Shown: in pieces, positions 11,811 to 31,120 of the stretch
How the letters are laid out: each line of letters starts with the position of its first letter
How positions within the stretch are numbered: position 1 is the stretch's first letter
DNA from: Mesostigma viride
Taxonomy: Eukaryota > Streptophyta > Mesostigmatophyceae > Mesostigmatales > Mesostigmataceae
Direction: 5' to 3'
Length of the DNA: 64,000 nucleotides
NCBI GenBank assembly: GCA_009746045.1
Contig: RPFO01000175.1
Location: 1-64,000, forward strand
Made by a program: the position numbers and the translations under genes
Notes under the pieces: model-generated
Told to the model about the DNA's origin: nothing
Databases searched by the model: none
What the model saw: the letters and a program-made list of their open reading frames with translations, nothing else

Positions 11811-12752
11811 TAGTTGCCCTTTATACTACTTTTATGTCGGCCCATTTGTTCCGCAAACTCTTCCGGCAAACGTTGTCCGTACCCGAGTAGCGCAAAAATC
11901 GGAACGCACAATTTGTTTCCACAAAATCTTTACGCAGATCGCGTCCGTAGGCTTTCTAGCAGCCTGTCACCGCGTAGCGTCCGGCGCCCAAACTCTTCTA
12001 AGACGAGTAGCCAAACAAATGCGTGCCAACCGACAATCAGTAAAAGCGTTTCGAGTGCAAACGGCCGTAACCGCGTCGTAACGGTTAATTTTTCCGAGTA
12101 GCTAAGCGCCTAAGCCTTGCGTTTCGAGTTGAGCTTGAAATTGGCCTAGGCGTTTGGAACGGACGAGGGAAGTTGGCAAGGAAAACGGCGAGGAGAGGAC
12201 AGATTCAAGGGGTATTCGGCGGTTGCTAGCAAAAAGTGAGAAATCTGACGGACGGACCTGACACAGCGAACATTTGCTCAGTGAACAAAACGAGTTCAGA
12301 CGTCAAGAGGACCCACCCCACCATCTTACTAACAAACGGGGCTATATGATAGAGGACCTTCCTTTCTTGTAGAGGACCCACCCCACCATCTTACTAACAA
12401 ACGGGGCCATATGATAGAGGACCCTCCTTTTGTGTAGAGGACCCACCTTCAAGCGAGAAAGCTGACGGACGGACCTGACGTGCTGACATACCAGGTTTAG
12501 TTGCGGTTCGGTTCAGCCACCGGCTTCCCAAAATAGGCCAGCAAACCGTCCGGCACCATGAATTTGCATGGAATCGTGGCGTAATCCATGGAATCACAGG
12601 ATGTGGCCTGCCGTACAGGTTCGGCTGTCTTGCTAGTGGGCGGGCTGTGTGAGCGGGAGTGTACGGCTGTGCTGGTACTCGCCGTTGAGGCACAAAAAGC
12701 CGTTGAGGCACAGAATCTGCCAAGTAGCGGGGGTTCGGGGGCGGAGCCCCCG
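11811..12752 (+). repeat. Hairpin-ended module H3, first copy
   Basis: Begins TTGCCCTTTATACTACTTTT and ends in the hairpin CGGGGGCGGAGCCCCCG (12736-12752). About 11815-12240 and 12440-12752 match the next module. An insertion of roughly 200 bases sits between two copies of the motif CTGACGGACGGACCTGAC. It contains a 65-bp tandem duplication starting AGAGGACCCACCCCACC (copies near 12306 and 12371, plus a partial third at 12436). No gene is seen. Confidence 0.78.
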
Positions 12753-13490
12753 ATCTTGTTGCCCTTTATTGCCCTTTATACTACTTTTTGGCTGCGCCAT
12801 TTGTTCCGCAAACTCTTCCGGCAAACGTTGTCCGTACCCGAGTAGCGCGAAAATCCGAACGCCAAAATTGTTTACGCAAAATCTTTACGCAGATCGCGGC
12901 CGTAGGCTTTCTAGCGGCCTGTCACCGCGTAGCGTCTGGCGCCGAAACTTTTCTCAACACGGAACTCAAACAAATACCTGCCAACCGTCAATCAGTAAAA
13001 GCGTTTCGACTAGAAACGGCCGTAACCTCCGCATAACGGTCTTATTTTCCAAGTAGCTAAGCGCCAAAGCCTTGCGTTCCGAGTTGAGCTTGAAATTGGC
13101 CTAGGCGTTTGGAACGGACGAGGGAAATTGGCAAGGAAAACGGCGAGGAGAGGACCGATTCAAGGGGTATTTGGCGGTTGCTGGCAAAACGCGAGAAAGC
13201 TGACGGACGGACCTGACCTACTGACAGACCAGGTTTAGTTGCGGTTCGGTTCAGCCACCGGCTTCCCAAAATAGGCCAGCAAACCGTCCGGCACCATGAG
13301 TTTGCATGGAATCGTGGCGTAATCCATGGAATCACAGGCTGTGGCCGGCCGTACAGGTTCGGCTGTCTTGCTAGTGGGCGGGCTGTGTAAGCGGGAGTGT
13401 ACGGCTGTGCTGGTACTCGCCGTTGAGGCACAAAAAGCCGTTGAGGCACAGAATCTGCCAAGTAGCGGGGGTTCGGGGGCGGAGCCCCCG
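12753..13490 (+). repeat. Hairpin-ended module H3, second copy
   Basis: Tandem copy of the previous module without the 200-base insertion. It shares the start TTGCCCTTTATACTACTTTT, the middle segment GAGTTGAGCTTGAAATTGGC and the terminal hairpin CGGGGGCGGAGCCCCCG (13474-13490). The sequence after the second hairpin (TTGTTTATATAAAACTACT) no longer matches. A short open stretch at about 13500-13707 has codon-like texture (ending DPKRLARTGRI) but I cannot identify it. Confidence 0.75.
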
Positions 13491-14346
13491 ATCTTGTTTA
13501 TATAAAACTACTAATGCGGACGGTGTACATCCACCGAACTTGTCCCTGATTTGCAAGCAGAAGGGTGAGGTTCTTCCGAAAATTGGCTCCGCCGTAGACA
13601 ACGGGCAAGTTGCAAACACGCACGTTACTTTATCCGAGCAAGCAGCACGGACCGCTACGGCTGTAGTAGGAGATCCCAAAAGGCTCGCGAGGACCGGGCG
13701 CATTTAGTATGGAGGGTCGAGGGAATATGCCATTTTTGCCACAATCACCTGACAATCATGCCATTTTGCCATTCCTCATTTTTTCCCGCCAACCAAGCGA
13801 AGGGCTCAACCTCCGATTTCCACAATCCATCCCGCCTTATTCCCAACTGGCTGACGCCTGACTAGAACTGCACTGAACGGAACGATGTCCACCAGCACGC
13901 TCAGAGTCCTGGCCGGCCAGCGACCCTATTCGTTCAGGTGCGCGTAGAGCTTTGCGACACCTGTAGTCTACTGACAACATCATTCAAAGCGCGCTGTTCA
14001 GGATCTTTCTTCACATTTACTGGCATTTAACAGCAGTGGCTGCAACCAATACCCGCTGATTCTCCGCTTTTGATCGACCTTTCCGGCTTGCATGCGGAAC
14101 TGGAGGCGGACGCTTTTTCTGCAAGCTTGTTGGCGAACTAATGCCGTTCGTTTGCGCTCGCATTGTCGGGAATGACGGGCAGCACACAGGGCAAACCAAG
14201 CAACGGGTCGTCATGCTTCGTCCTAGTCGTGGCCTATTTTTTTCGGCGTGGGATTACGGCCCTGCGGATTACGGCGCCAGATCATTTGTAATAATTAGCC
14301 TAGGGTATTAACGTCGGAAGGTCCATCCCACCCGGGGGGTGAAAGA
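13491..14346 (+). promoter_or_regulatory. CAMTA upstream region
   Basis: About 850 bases between the last repeat module and the CAMTA start codon. It presumably holds the promoter and 5' UTR of the CAMTA gene, because no other gene is visible. I see no strong TATA box close to the ATG and cannot place the transcription start. Confidence 0.35.
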
Positions 14347-22534
<8,188 letters not shown>

Positions 22535-23735
22535 TGCCGGTCCGTGCTGATGAAGTTTGGCGACGCGAGCGGGCGGATGCGTGGCACATTACGGCTGAGT
22601 GGGGGCCAGGTGGGCTGACGTTGGTCCGCATGGGCTGATGCGGGCGATGGGGGCTGAAGTTGGGCAATCTGGGGGGCTGACGAGGGCCAAAGCGGGCGCC
22701 AAAGGGGTCGTGGGCGGAGTGCTGCCATGAGGAAAGGGTCTCTGGAAAGTGCGTGACTGACCCCGCGCTCCTTACGTGATCGCTCATATGCGGTCCAGTG
22801 GTGTAGGAACGCCAAGACTGTCGGGGGCGTCATCACTCGAAGTTTGTTTGTTGTCGGGTGGGGCATTGACGACAGGGCGACCGGGCACCGTCGCTTGTGG
22901 CATTGTTGGATCAAATGATAACAGGTCGCTGGAACCCGCCCGATCTATGTTTTTACCATGCGATATTTTAAGTTAACGGTTGTAAGTCTGAGCAGGGGGG
23001 GGGGGCAGAAAAAAAGTTTTTGGAACATATGCCGAAAAGTTTTGGGAAGCCTAAACCAACCAACCAACCCTTGCGCGGCCGCCGGCCGATGTGAAGCCTG
23101 AACTAAAGCTACTAGATTCTACTAGGTTCTACTTGATTTGTACTAGTTCTACTAGTACATACATAGTTTCTACCAAGTTCTACTACTGATTACTAGCTTC
23201 TACTGGCTCAATTATTGCTTCCAATGCCATCCTAGGTCACTGGTTCTCATGTACTAGAAACCATGTCATTAGCCAATGTGGTGCCACATTATGAACTGCT
23301 TATTTGAATGGCTCCGGGGGCCGGGTGTGCACTCGTGCATGTCGGGTATTTGATATCGATATCAGTTAATAATACCAACTATCTAGTTGTCTCACTTAGT
23401 ATGGAAGTATGTGTTTGGGGCACATGCCGATGCACACGATATTGGTTGTATCCTTGATATTCGTAACTTTCGTTATTTGGTTGTCTCCTTAGCCCTTGAT
23501 ATTTGCAACTTTCGTGTATTTATTTTTCTAATGAGATTAGCATAGTAGTCCATGGAATGCCCATGCTCATGACACGCAAGTAAGTTCTTTCGTGTGTTTA
23601 TTTTCATGATGAGATCAGCATGGTTAACAGTTGTCTCACTTCATTTTACTCCGAGGCATGCAAGTACTTTACTTACTTAATTAATTAACTATGAAGCGAG
23701 ACAACTATTCCTGGACTATATATTAAGTCTCCTTT
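22535..23735. other. Intergenic region downstream of CAMTA
   Basis: No gene seen. It starts with GC-rich sequence containing repeated GGGCTGA, GGTGGGCTGACG-like phrases up to about 22700, then becomes AT-rich. 23050-23200 carries clustered TTCTACTAG-type repeats. 23440-23610 has two imperfect copies of a segment ending CTTTCGTGT(A/G)TTTAT and ATGAGAT(T/C)AGCAT. The CAMTA 3' UTR must lie in the first part. Confidence 0.6.
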
Positions 23736-23739
23736 TTAA

Positions 23740-25476
23740 CCCGTGTTTTTTTACAACGCGATACATCGCGTTGTAGGGTTAGAACGCGATGTATCGCGTT
23801 GTAATCTGACACGTGGCAAACCTATTAAACATGCGATTTTTGGTCTGAAACTTTCAAGACAGGTCAGAAACATCTCATAGAATTCAAGAAAAAATCCTGG
23901 TATTTTTGGTATTTTTTTTGTGACAGCTGCAAACAAATATGTACCACTGAAATCAGGCATTTTCGCGGGACGAAGGTGAAGACGACGGCGATGGCGGCAG
24001 GTAGATCTCGCCAGTTTTCGCGCGAATTTCAGTGGCTGTTGGGTAGCACGACCATGATGATGCGTTCAAAGGTTGATAATTAGGTTTCTACGAGTTTGTT
24101 GAGGTACTGGGGCAAAGAAAACGTAGTTTTTTCCAGTTTCTCACCCAACTTTCATGCGGAAACCCTGGAAACCGGCATACATATTATTACGTCAAGACTC
24201 GGGTCTGCTGCGGCACCATGCTTGGTATTTCCATGGTGTTTCGACTTCTTAACACATGTTTATTCATTCCGAACGCCCGGACTCTCGGCTAAACCGAGAT
24301 TTGTGCAGACTTTTATTGGGTAGCTCCGGGCATGATGGTGCCTGCAAATAGCGTAAGGCGTGACCGTGGCTATTGCTACGGTATGCTGTATTTTCCTGGA
24401 AATGGCCTCTGCCACCGGCTCAATAGTGCTTGCAGGCGTAAGTATATCGTGTTTCTACCTAGTTTCTGCCAGTTTTCCACTTATTTCTACCGACCTCTGC
24501 CCAGCCTCTCTAAGACCGCCATCCTACTCGACGTTGCTTGCATGTCAGCCATAGCAGGTTGCAGTTGTGCAGTATTTAGGTGCTGTATACGTCGTCAAGC
24601 CGTGCATATATCGTGAGGATTGGATGTTGATGGTTTATACTGCGTTGATTGTGCAAGAAGATCAGCTGGGTGCCCATAATCATGGTGTATAATCATGTGT
24701 TGTTAGCATCTTGCCACCATTTGCTAGCATGCATTCCAGCGTCATCTTTGCCTGCATGTAAGCTCATGGATCACTCAACCTATCCAAGCCTTGCATTACA
24801 CGTGCCTCTTTCTTTCAGTATTGCACGCGTTATGGAATGAAAACCCAGCACCTCCATTCCCACGAGGCATGTGCTCAACACGTTGTGAGAGTGGATGATG
24901 CTTTGGCTATGGCTGCCTGATTCAGTCATATTAGGTCATCCAGTCATGATGTTTGATGCATGTTTGATGCTGTATAACTTATACAACGCCTATGTTCAAC
25001 GTTTTGACCCTCCAAGCTCACTATGGCCCCGTTTATGGGGCTCGGGTCGTTGCGTAATGTTGTCAAGGGCTCTCATGTTTCCCACTGCGTTGTACTGCGT
25101 TGTAATTGTGATGCTAATGAAAAATAGCTCCAGTGGCCCAATGGGCCTGAGTTTTGTTTCACAGAGCCTGCATATGTTGCCCATAGCTCGTGCAAGAAGC
25201 CAGATTTTTTTCATGAACCATTTGTGAATAAGCGCATGACTTGTGACCTAGGGTCAAGAAATCGCGGTCATGGTCAGACCCCCCTGTATTCAAACCAGTG
25301 TATCTCTCTAATGAATAAGCAGTTTGTAGGTCTGAGTAGCTCAAAAAATCCTTTGATTTATGGGCTTTCAGGAAAGTATATACATGACCATGAAAAAAAA
25401 TTTTCCTTAGGTGCTATACGCGTTCTAAAAAAAGCTTACAACGCGATATATCGCGTTCTAATTAAAAAAACACGGG
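23740..25476. mobile_element. piggyBac-like non-autonomous element (TTAA target)
   Basis: Element of 1737 bases flanked by TTAA at 23736-23739 and 25477-25480. The terminal inverted repeat CCCGTGTTTTTTTA is perfect over 14 bases. A TTAA target duplication with ends starting CCC is the hallmark of piggyBac. Just inside each end lie near-perfect palindromes of the form AACGCGATACATCGCGTT: two at the left (about 23754-23800) and one full plus one degenerate at the right (25413-25460). No transposase reading frame is present, so it would depend on an enzyme supplied elsewhere. The interior (24000-25380) holds no recognisable gene. Confidence 0.72.
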
Positions 25477-25616
25477 TTAAAAAAAATTAAATTAAATTAT
25501 AACATGCCTCCGTGGGGAGATCATGTAGCACATATTCCATGATGGATGGGGTGGGGGAAGCCGCGTAATCGAACTATCCTAACTCTAAGCTATCTAGTCT
25601 AGAAATCCTCACTACA

Positions 25617-27316
25617 CTACTCATCAAAACGCCTCCTCCGCTTGGGGGGAGGGGGCTTGCCCACAGGGTCGGGCGTGTGCGCCTTGACAATCTTCTTCCA
25701 CCGCGTCTTGTCCTGCATGGCAGTCCAAAGACGGGAGAGAGAGTGGATGCGGTACTCAAACTGGGCTGGGACCACTAGGTCGTCCAGCAACATCTGGGTG
25801 TAGTTCGTGACAGGTTTCCCTACCCTTTTGGGAATGCCCTCTGGGCCAGGCCAGGTCAGAATGTGCCGCCCTGGCTGGCCAAGCCGCTGGGGGCCGGCCA
25901 GACCAAGGGCGGTGTCGACCTGGCTGGTGCGAGCAAGGTGTCCTACAAATGCTATCCTACGCTGCCTAATCTCGTCCGAAATACGTGGCATGCCATGATA
26001 CAAAGACTCTGATGACGGACGCTCTGAAAAACCTACGTTAAGGACCTGTCGGAGCATCCTGTAAACCGTGCCGTCTAGCCTAGCTGCCAGTTTGGGTGTG
26101 AGTGTCCACGCCTCGGCGCCATACGAGAGCACCGTGAGGACGAGGACCTTGAAGAGCATGCGCTTGCGGTGCTCGCCCAGGCCCTTCGAGCGCCAGTAGG
26201 TGTTGAGCGAACGGAGCTTGGCCCAGGAAAGGCCGATGCGGGTGTCCACATCGTCGGCATTGTCAGGGAGCCAACTCCCCAACAGCTTGAAGCGGTCGCG
26301 GAACGGGACCGTCGTCCCGTCGAGCAGGCGCGGCAGCGGTGGTGCACTAGAGGCCCCAATCACCATCGCCTCAGTTTTGACACTAATCTCCAGCCCCACC
26401 GCCCGTGCCTCCAGGCCCAGACAGTCCAGCCAGGTCTGAATGTGCTCGGGGCTCTCGATGAGGGTGGTGTCATCCGCATAAATCAGGTCGGCAAGGCGGT
26501 AACCAGGTCTAACCCCGCCGTGCTCTTTCAAGTTAAGGATGTCCAAGCCAGGCTCGAACCCCTTAAGAGCAGTAAAGCGCGCACGTGCCCGGCGCATAAC
26601 GTGATCCACGACAATAATGAACAGGTATGGGGACAGGACACAACCTTGCCACACCCCGTGGTGAAGGGGGAATGGTGGAGTGGTGCCTTCCGCAGTCCGC
26701 ACTACTGCCTGTGAGCCCTCATACAGTCGGCGAATGGCAGCAATAAACGCAGGTGGTACCCGATCCAGAGCTAGGATGGCCCAAAGAGCATCCCAGAGAA
26801 CCGTGTCAAAGGCCTTGATATAGTCAACAAAAATGAAGACCAGCGGCAAACTGTCAGGGGCGGAAGGCGACGCACCTCCTCCATCAACCGGCGCGCGACA
26901 AACACAGCCATGACAGTGTTACGACCACGACGGAAACCCATCTGAGACTCACCCAGGTGTGGGTCCAGCGCGGCGCGGAGCCTGTGCAGCATCATGCGCA
27001 TGAAGACCTTCAGCGCGGCGCTCTGGAGGCAGACACCCCGGTAGTTACCGGGGTCAGCAGCAGATCCCTTCTTGTACAGCATGACGCGGATGGCCGTCTG
27101 CCACTCAGCAGGCGGAGGCTCGTCAGAAAGCAGGACACGGTTGCAGAACGCCAGCAGAAGATCCTTAACCGCCAGATCAGGGTTCTTCAGCAGCTCAGCA
27201 GAAAGGTGGTCGGCACCGACTGCCGCATCGTACCGCAGGCGAGCAAGGGCGCCGTCCAATTCCTTCAAAGTGAAGGGGGGGACGACGTCGTCAGTGGCAA
27301 GGCAGCCCTCCTGCAA
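25617..27316 (-). pseudogene. LINE A ORF2, reverse transcriptase part, frame-broken
   Basis: Reverse transcriptase of the LINE in two frames. The upstream segment (27316-26771) has VMLYKKGSAADPGNYRGVCL and ESQMGFRRGRNTVMAVF, the early RT motifs. The frame changes near 26850. The downstream segment (26849-25617) has FVDYIKAFDTV, GVWQGCVLSPYLF and the catalytic LIYADDTTLI, then thumb and C-terminal sequence (RRIAFVGHLARTSQ) and a basic end PPPPKRRRRFDE. The catalytic YADD is intact. The junction to the endonuclease is damaged by the palindrome at 27363-27452. Confidence 0.85.
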
Positions 27317-27362
27317 GGCGGGGACTTGGTAGTCCGCGGCCGAGGAGGGGGGCGCTGGCGGC

Positions 27363-27452
27363 GGCGGGGGTCCGGCGACCCCGAGGCGGGCGGCCGTCTC
27401 GGGGTGATCACCCCGAGACGGCCGCCCGCCTCGGGGTCGCCGGACCCCCGCC
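27363..27452. repeat. Perfect 90-bp palindrome without spacer
   Basis: Every base from 27363 to 27407 pairs with its mirror from 27408 to 27452, centred on GGTGATCACC. The sequence is very GC-rich (GGTCCGGCGACCCCGAGGCG on the left arm). It lies in LINE A between the endonuclease and RT parts, in a position where ORF2 should be continuous. Confidence 0.95.
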
Positions 27453-27517
27453 TTCGAAGCGGCGGGGGGGGGGCGCGAGCCCCACCTGTCAAGGAAACAT
27501 TGTGGGCCAACCAGCGG

Positions 27518-29149
27518 TCAAGGCTGACCGGCGCCGTGCCGTCCCCCGTGTGCTCCACCGGGGTGCGCTGCCGCCGGCCGCCGAGCCGGTCGAGGTGGTA
27601 CCACATGTCCTTGCCCTGGTTGCGTGCCTGGCAGGCCTTGGCATCCGCGATGCCACTGGGCCGCCTCCGCGTCCTGAGCGTGCTCGTAGGCCTCCACGAG
27701 GGCAGCCTTGAGCACCGGTTTCTGCAGCGGGTCCCGGTTACGCTTGAGGCGGTGCCGGGCGGCCAAGACCTTGGGGTCCTGGCGGTAGAGCGGGCCGGGG
27801 CGGCGGCGGGGCATGGCCGGCAGGTGCCGGGCCGCCAGCAACGGGGCACGGGCCGCAAAGCCCGCAAAAATGGCGGCGTTGGGGGCACCCTTGTCTAGCT
27901 CGTCGACGTCCGCCCGGGCGTCCAGGGCCGACAGGTACTCCATGCGGCACCGGTTCCGCTCGTGCTCGGCGTCCGTCCAGTCCTCAGGATCTCCCCGGAC
28001 TGGGCGTAGGGCAGACCAGTCAGGACGGACCACTGGGGCGCGGCGCGCGGGGACGTGGAACCGGAGCCGAATGGTCGCGCGCACCAACCGGTGGTCAGAG
28101 CACACCGTGGGCGTGTCAAACACTCGGGTGTCCAGGACTGAAGTGCATCTGGACTGCCGTACCACCACGTAGTCCAAACAGGCCTGACGGCCGTTAGGGC
28201 CACGAAAAGTGACCAAGTCCTGTGAGGGACGTTGAAAGTGGCAGTTGACAGCAACCATCCCGCTATCCCGCAAAAAGGCAGAAAACAGGGGAGTGTTGTC
28301 GTTAGCAGTAGTGTCAGCAGGCGCAAAGCGGCTGCCAGCAGTGCCCACGGGGAGCGTGGCATTGGCGTCGAGCAGCATAACCAAAAAGTGGCGGGCCGGG
28401 GTGACCCTCTCAAGGTCAAGCAAGGAGTCGAAGAACTCCTCACGGGCCGACTCAAGTAGGCCACTATGTGGTGCGTAGCCCACCCCCACCGTGAGGTGGT
28501 GTTTAGACCGCTCCTCAACGGAGGTGAAATGTGCTACCATAAGGCGTGGGGTTAGAAACTTAAGCGTGCTGAGGCTAGCAACTGCCAGCGGCGAACACAA
28601 AAGACCAACACCACCTTGGCCAGACGTACCGCTGCCAGCGAAGTAAAACCGCCAGCCACCCGCCAGGCGATCAGTGCTCACCATGCCAAGTGGCACCGTG
28701 CGGCGGTGCTCCTGGACGCCTAATATAGATACACGATGCTCAATGCAGAATGCGACTAGCTCCTCTACCCGGTAGCTATGGTCGTCATTTAGCAATGTGC
28801 GGGCGTTGAAAGTGGCAAGGGCCAAGGATGCCTGCTGGCCCACCAGGGGAGAACGACGATGGATGATGGGGGTGGGTGCGGCGGGGGGTGGAGGTGGGGG
28901 TGAAACGGAGGGGGGAAGGGAAGCGGTAGAAATAGTGCTTTTCATCGCATTTATTTTGTCCTGCAAGCGTAGGATGCGAGCCTGCCGCTTGCTCGGGGTA
29001 TTCGGGGTTGGGGCTGATTGCACAGTTACGCCGAGGCGTAGGTAATCTAGCAAACGTTGGGTTTTACGAATCTGACATTTGACAGATGAGGTTGTGGCCC
29101 GAAATACCGGCACCACCATGGCTTTCACCCGACGGTTAGGTCGAGGCAT
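27518..29149 (-). CDS. LINE A ORF2, AP endonuclease part
   Basis: N-terminal part of the LINE ORF2, whose endonuclease nicks target DNA for target-primed reverse transcription. Start ATG 29149 (MPRPNRRVKAM...). After a Pro-rich linker the APE-type endonuclease motifs appear in order: ATFNARTLL, GVQEHRR, GVGYAPHSG, LLDANATLP, LDYVVVR and the terminal catalytic SDHRLV. The frame then continues in sequence homologous to other LINE linkers before it is lost near 27520, close to a 90-bp palindrome. Confidence 0.82.
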   Translation of the reverse strand: MPRPNRRVKAMVVPVFRATTSSVKCQIRKTQRLLDYLRLGVTVQSAPTPNTPSKRQARILRLQDKINAMKSTISTASLPPSVSPPPPPPAAPTPIIHRRSPLVGQQASLALATFNARTLLNDDHSYRVEELVAFCIEHRVSILGVQEHRRTVPLGMVSTDRLAGGWRFYFAGSGTSGQGGVGLLCSPLAVASLSTLKFLTPRLMVAHFTSVEERSKHHLTVGVGYAPHSGLLESAREEFFDSLLDLERVTPARHFLVMLLDANATLPVGTAGSRFAPADTTANDNTPLFSAFLRDSGMVAVNCHFQRPSQDLVTFRGPNGRQACLDYVVVRQSRCTSVLDTRVFDTPTVCSDHRLVRATIRLRFHVPARRAPVVRPDWSALRPVRGDPEDWTDAEHERNRCRMEYLSALDARADVDELDKGAPNAAIFAGFAARAPLLAARHLPAMPRRRPGPLYRQDPKVLAARHRLKRNRDPLQKPVLKAALVEAYEHAQDAEAAQWHRGCQGLPGTQPGQGHVVPPRPARRPAAAHPGGAHGGRHGAGQP

Positions 29150-29221
29150 GGTAGTGGAACGGGACTGTTTAGAGGCTGTCTCCGAAGCCTGTTATAGCCG
29201 CGAGCCGACGAGGAGGGTTGT

Positions 29222-30412
29222 CTACCTACGGACACCACCGGAGGCAGCACCTTTCCTGCTAGACACCTCACGAGACTCCGCTCCGGGGGTGTTAATCTGA
29301 ACACCTTTAAGCTGCTTCCCATCAAAGAATGCTGCAAAGGAGCCATCCTGAAGCAGACGCAACTTAATGCGCTTACCCGGGGTCTCGTGCTCCTTGGTTG
29401 CCTGGACGATGGGGCTGTTCCACACCGCGCTCCTCGCCTTCAGTTGAGCCGGCGTGTAGTCCTCGTCGAGGCTGAACTCACCGCGCTGGAGCAGACGACG
29501 TGCGGCCCAGAACGAGACGTTTGTCGTGCATGGAGGCCATGGTGACGACGACCAGGCCCATAGGGCCTGGCAGCCGAATGGCACGTTCAATGGCAACACG
29601 GTTCTGGAGCTGCAGCCTTCCCAGAAACGCTGGGCCGCGCAGCACCTCGGTAAGTGAGTGTGCTGTCTCATGGGCCTCGCCTTTCTGGAAGTTCTTGATT
29701 ACCATATTGCGTGGGCGTTGCTGCACTGCATTCTGGGTGACCGCAGCGGTAGCGGCAGACTTGGCCGCCTGTTGAACAATGGTGGTCAACTGCTTGCCGG
29801 TAACGTCGGCAAACGTGGTCGTTTTGGCGGGGGCTGCCATGGCTTTCTTCAGCTCCAGCAATTGTGCTGTCGCAGCTGCAGACGCCTCCGTCAGGACCTT
29901 AATTTCGCCCTGCACGGTCGTAAAATACTGTGCTAGGTTCTGCAGTTGCCCGGTAATATCGGACGCGGGGGCTGGCCCGGCGATGGCTGTCGCCGGCAGC
30001 TCGACAAGCGCAGGGCAGCACGAAATAAGACAGGCAAGCTGACGCTGGTCCGCCTCCCAATCACGCCACTCATCCTCAGGAGCTTCCATAATCTTGCCTG
30101 TGGAAGGGTGGCGAATCGGGGCGTCGTTGTCTCTGCGGAGCTTCAGCACGCTGATTACGGCGGCGTCGTTGTAGGCGAGTAAGGTAGCGATGTTGGCCAG
30201 GCTCAAACGCTGTTTGGGGATGTAGAATGCTGAGGGAATGGCTTCCGGCAAGGAGGTTTCAGTATCTATCGGAGTTGCTTCCGAAGTCTGGGGCCGCTTT
30301 TGAGCGGCGTTCTCGGCGGCGACATGGCTGTCGTTGGCCGGATTTTGTTTGCAGCAAGCTGGGCATCAGTAGACTCGGCGACAGAAGCTGAAGGTGATGC
30401 GGGGGCCTCCAT
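29222..30412 (-). pseudogene. LINE A ORF1 protein, frame-broken
   Basis: ORF1 of the LINE, a presumed RNA-binding chaperone. It starts at ATG 30412 (MEAPASPSASVAE...). A frame change near 30350 joins a 257-residue segment with an Ala/Gln-rich helical stretch, likely a coiled coil, then RNMVIKNFQKGEAHETAHSL and AFLGRLQLQNRVAIERAIRL. A second frame change near 29490 leads into EFSLDEDYTPAQLKARSAVW and FFDGKQLKGVQI. The second half has the look of the L1-type ORF1 RNA-binding and C-terminal domains. It ends at 29222, 72 bases before the ORF2 start. Confidence 0.75.
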
Positions 30413-30424
30413 ATCAACGTTTAA

Positions 30425-31120
30425 TCACTCCTAGACGATGGCAGGGGGCGCAGGTACACGGCTCACGTGCGTGGTGCCGCCATAACGTGCAGAAAAATAG
30501 CGATATCTGCTGGGCAGGCCGCTGGCGATGACTTGCGAAATCCTGGGCGATGGCTGCCAAAAATTAGATCAGCGTGTTCGTCATCAAAAAGCGAGTCTGT
30601 TGCAATTTACCCGACCAAATTTCATGCCCGGAGTCAAAAGTTATGAGCATTCTTGGCATCCATAGCAAGTCTCCTTGATATTAATTAATTAATGTATTAA
30701 GTCTCCTTATCAAGTTGATGTAAAAAATTTTGGAATACTTGTCTCAATTGAAGTGGATGACAGTGAAGTTCATAATAAACGAGAAACATAGTTGTCTTGT
30801 TGTCTCACTTAATAACACGTGAAACAAAAACACAATATGCATGGCTGCCTACATCACTCCCCAACAAATGGGGTCGCGTGCACATTACTTTAAATTCATC
30901 AATTCATGGCACATGCCTGAATGGACAGCATGCAATTGAATACGGCGGGCGCAAGCAATCCATTTGAACTCCATCACAATAGAGAGAACAACCACGGAAC
31001 AACTAATGCCGGACATTTTCATACACCATTACACATCTTTGTGATGTTCATAATTAATTATGCTAACTGCTAAGAGCCCAATATCTTGCTTCAGAAAAAG
31101 CCCTTTGGTTCCTCTTCGGC
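30425..31120. other. Spacer between LINE A and LINE B, with repeat R copy 1
   Basis: AT-rich sequence with no gene. 30831-31038 is a 208-base segment (repeat R: CACAATATGCATGGCTGCC ... CATTACACATCT) found again at 41916-42116 in the same orientation with few differences. The rest contains TTAATTAA-rich stretches. Confidence 0.7.

Larger units (their letters stand above)
25480..30420 (-). mobile_element. LINE A: near full-length APE-type non-LTR retrotransposon
   Basis: Minus-strand element with ORF1 (30412-29222), ORF2 endonuclease (29149-27518) and reverse transcriptase (27316-25617). A 3' UTR runs to the terminal motif GGAGGCATGTTATAATTTAA and a short (AATTT)n tail abutting the piggyBac-like element. 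A 5'-truncated plus-strand copy (LINE C), a stub (LINE D) and a fragment at 55572-55720 share its sequence. Frame breaks in ORF1 and ORF2 suggest this copy is inactive unless they are consensus errors. I cannot assign the clade by eye. Confidence 0.88.

Noticed and set aside
12736-13490. G/C hairpins as rho-independent terminators
   Set aside because: There is no following T-run, the context is eukaryotic, and they coincide with repeat-module borders.
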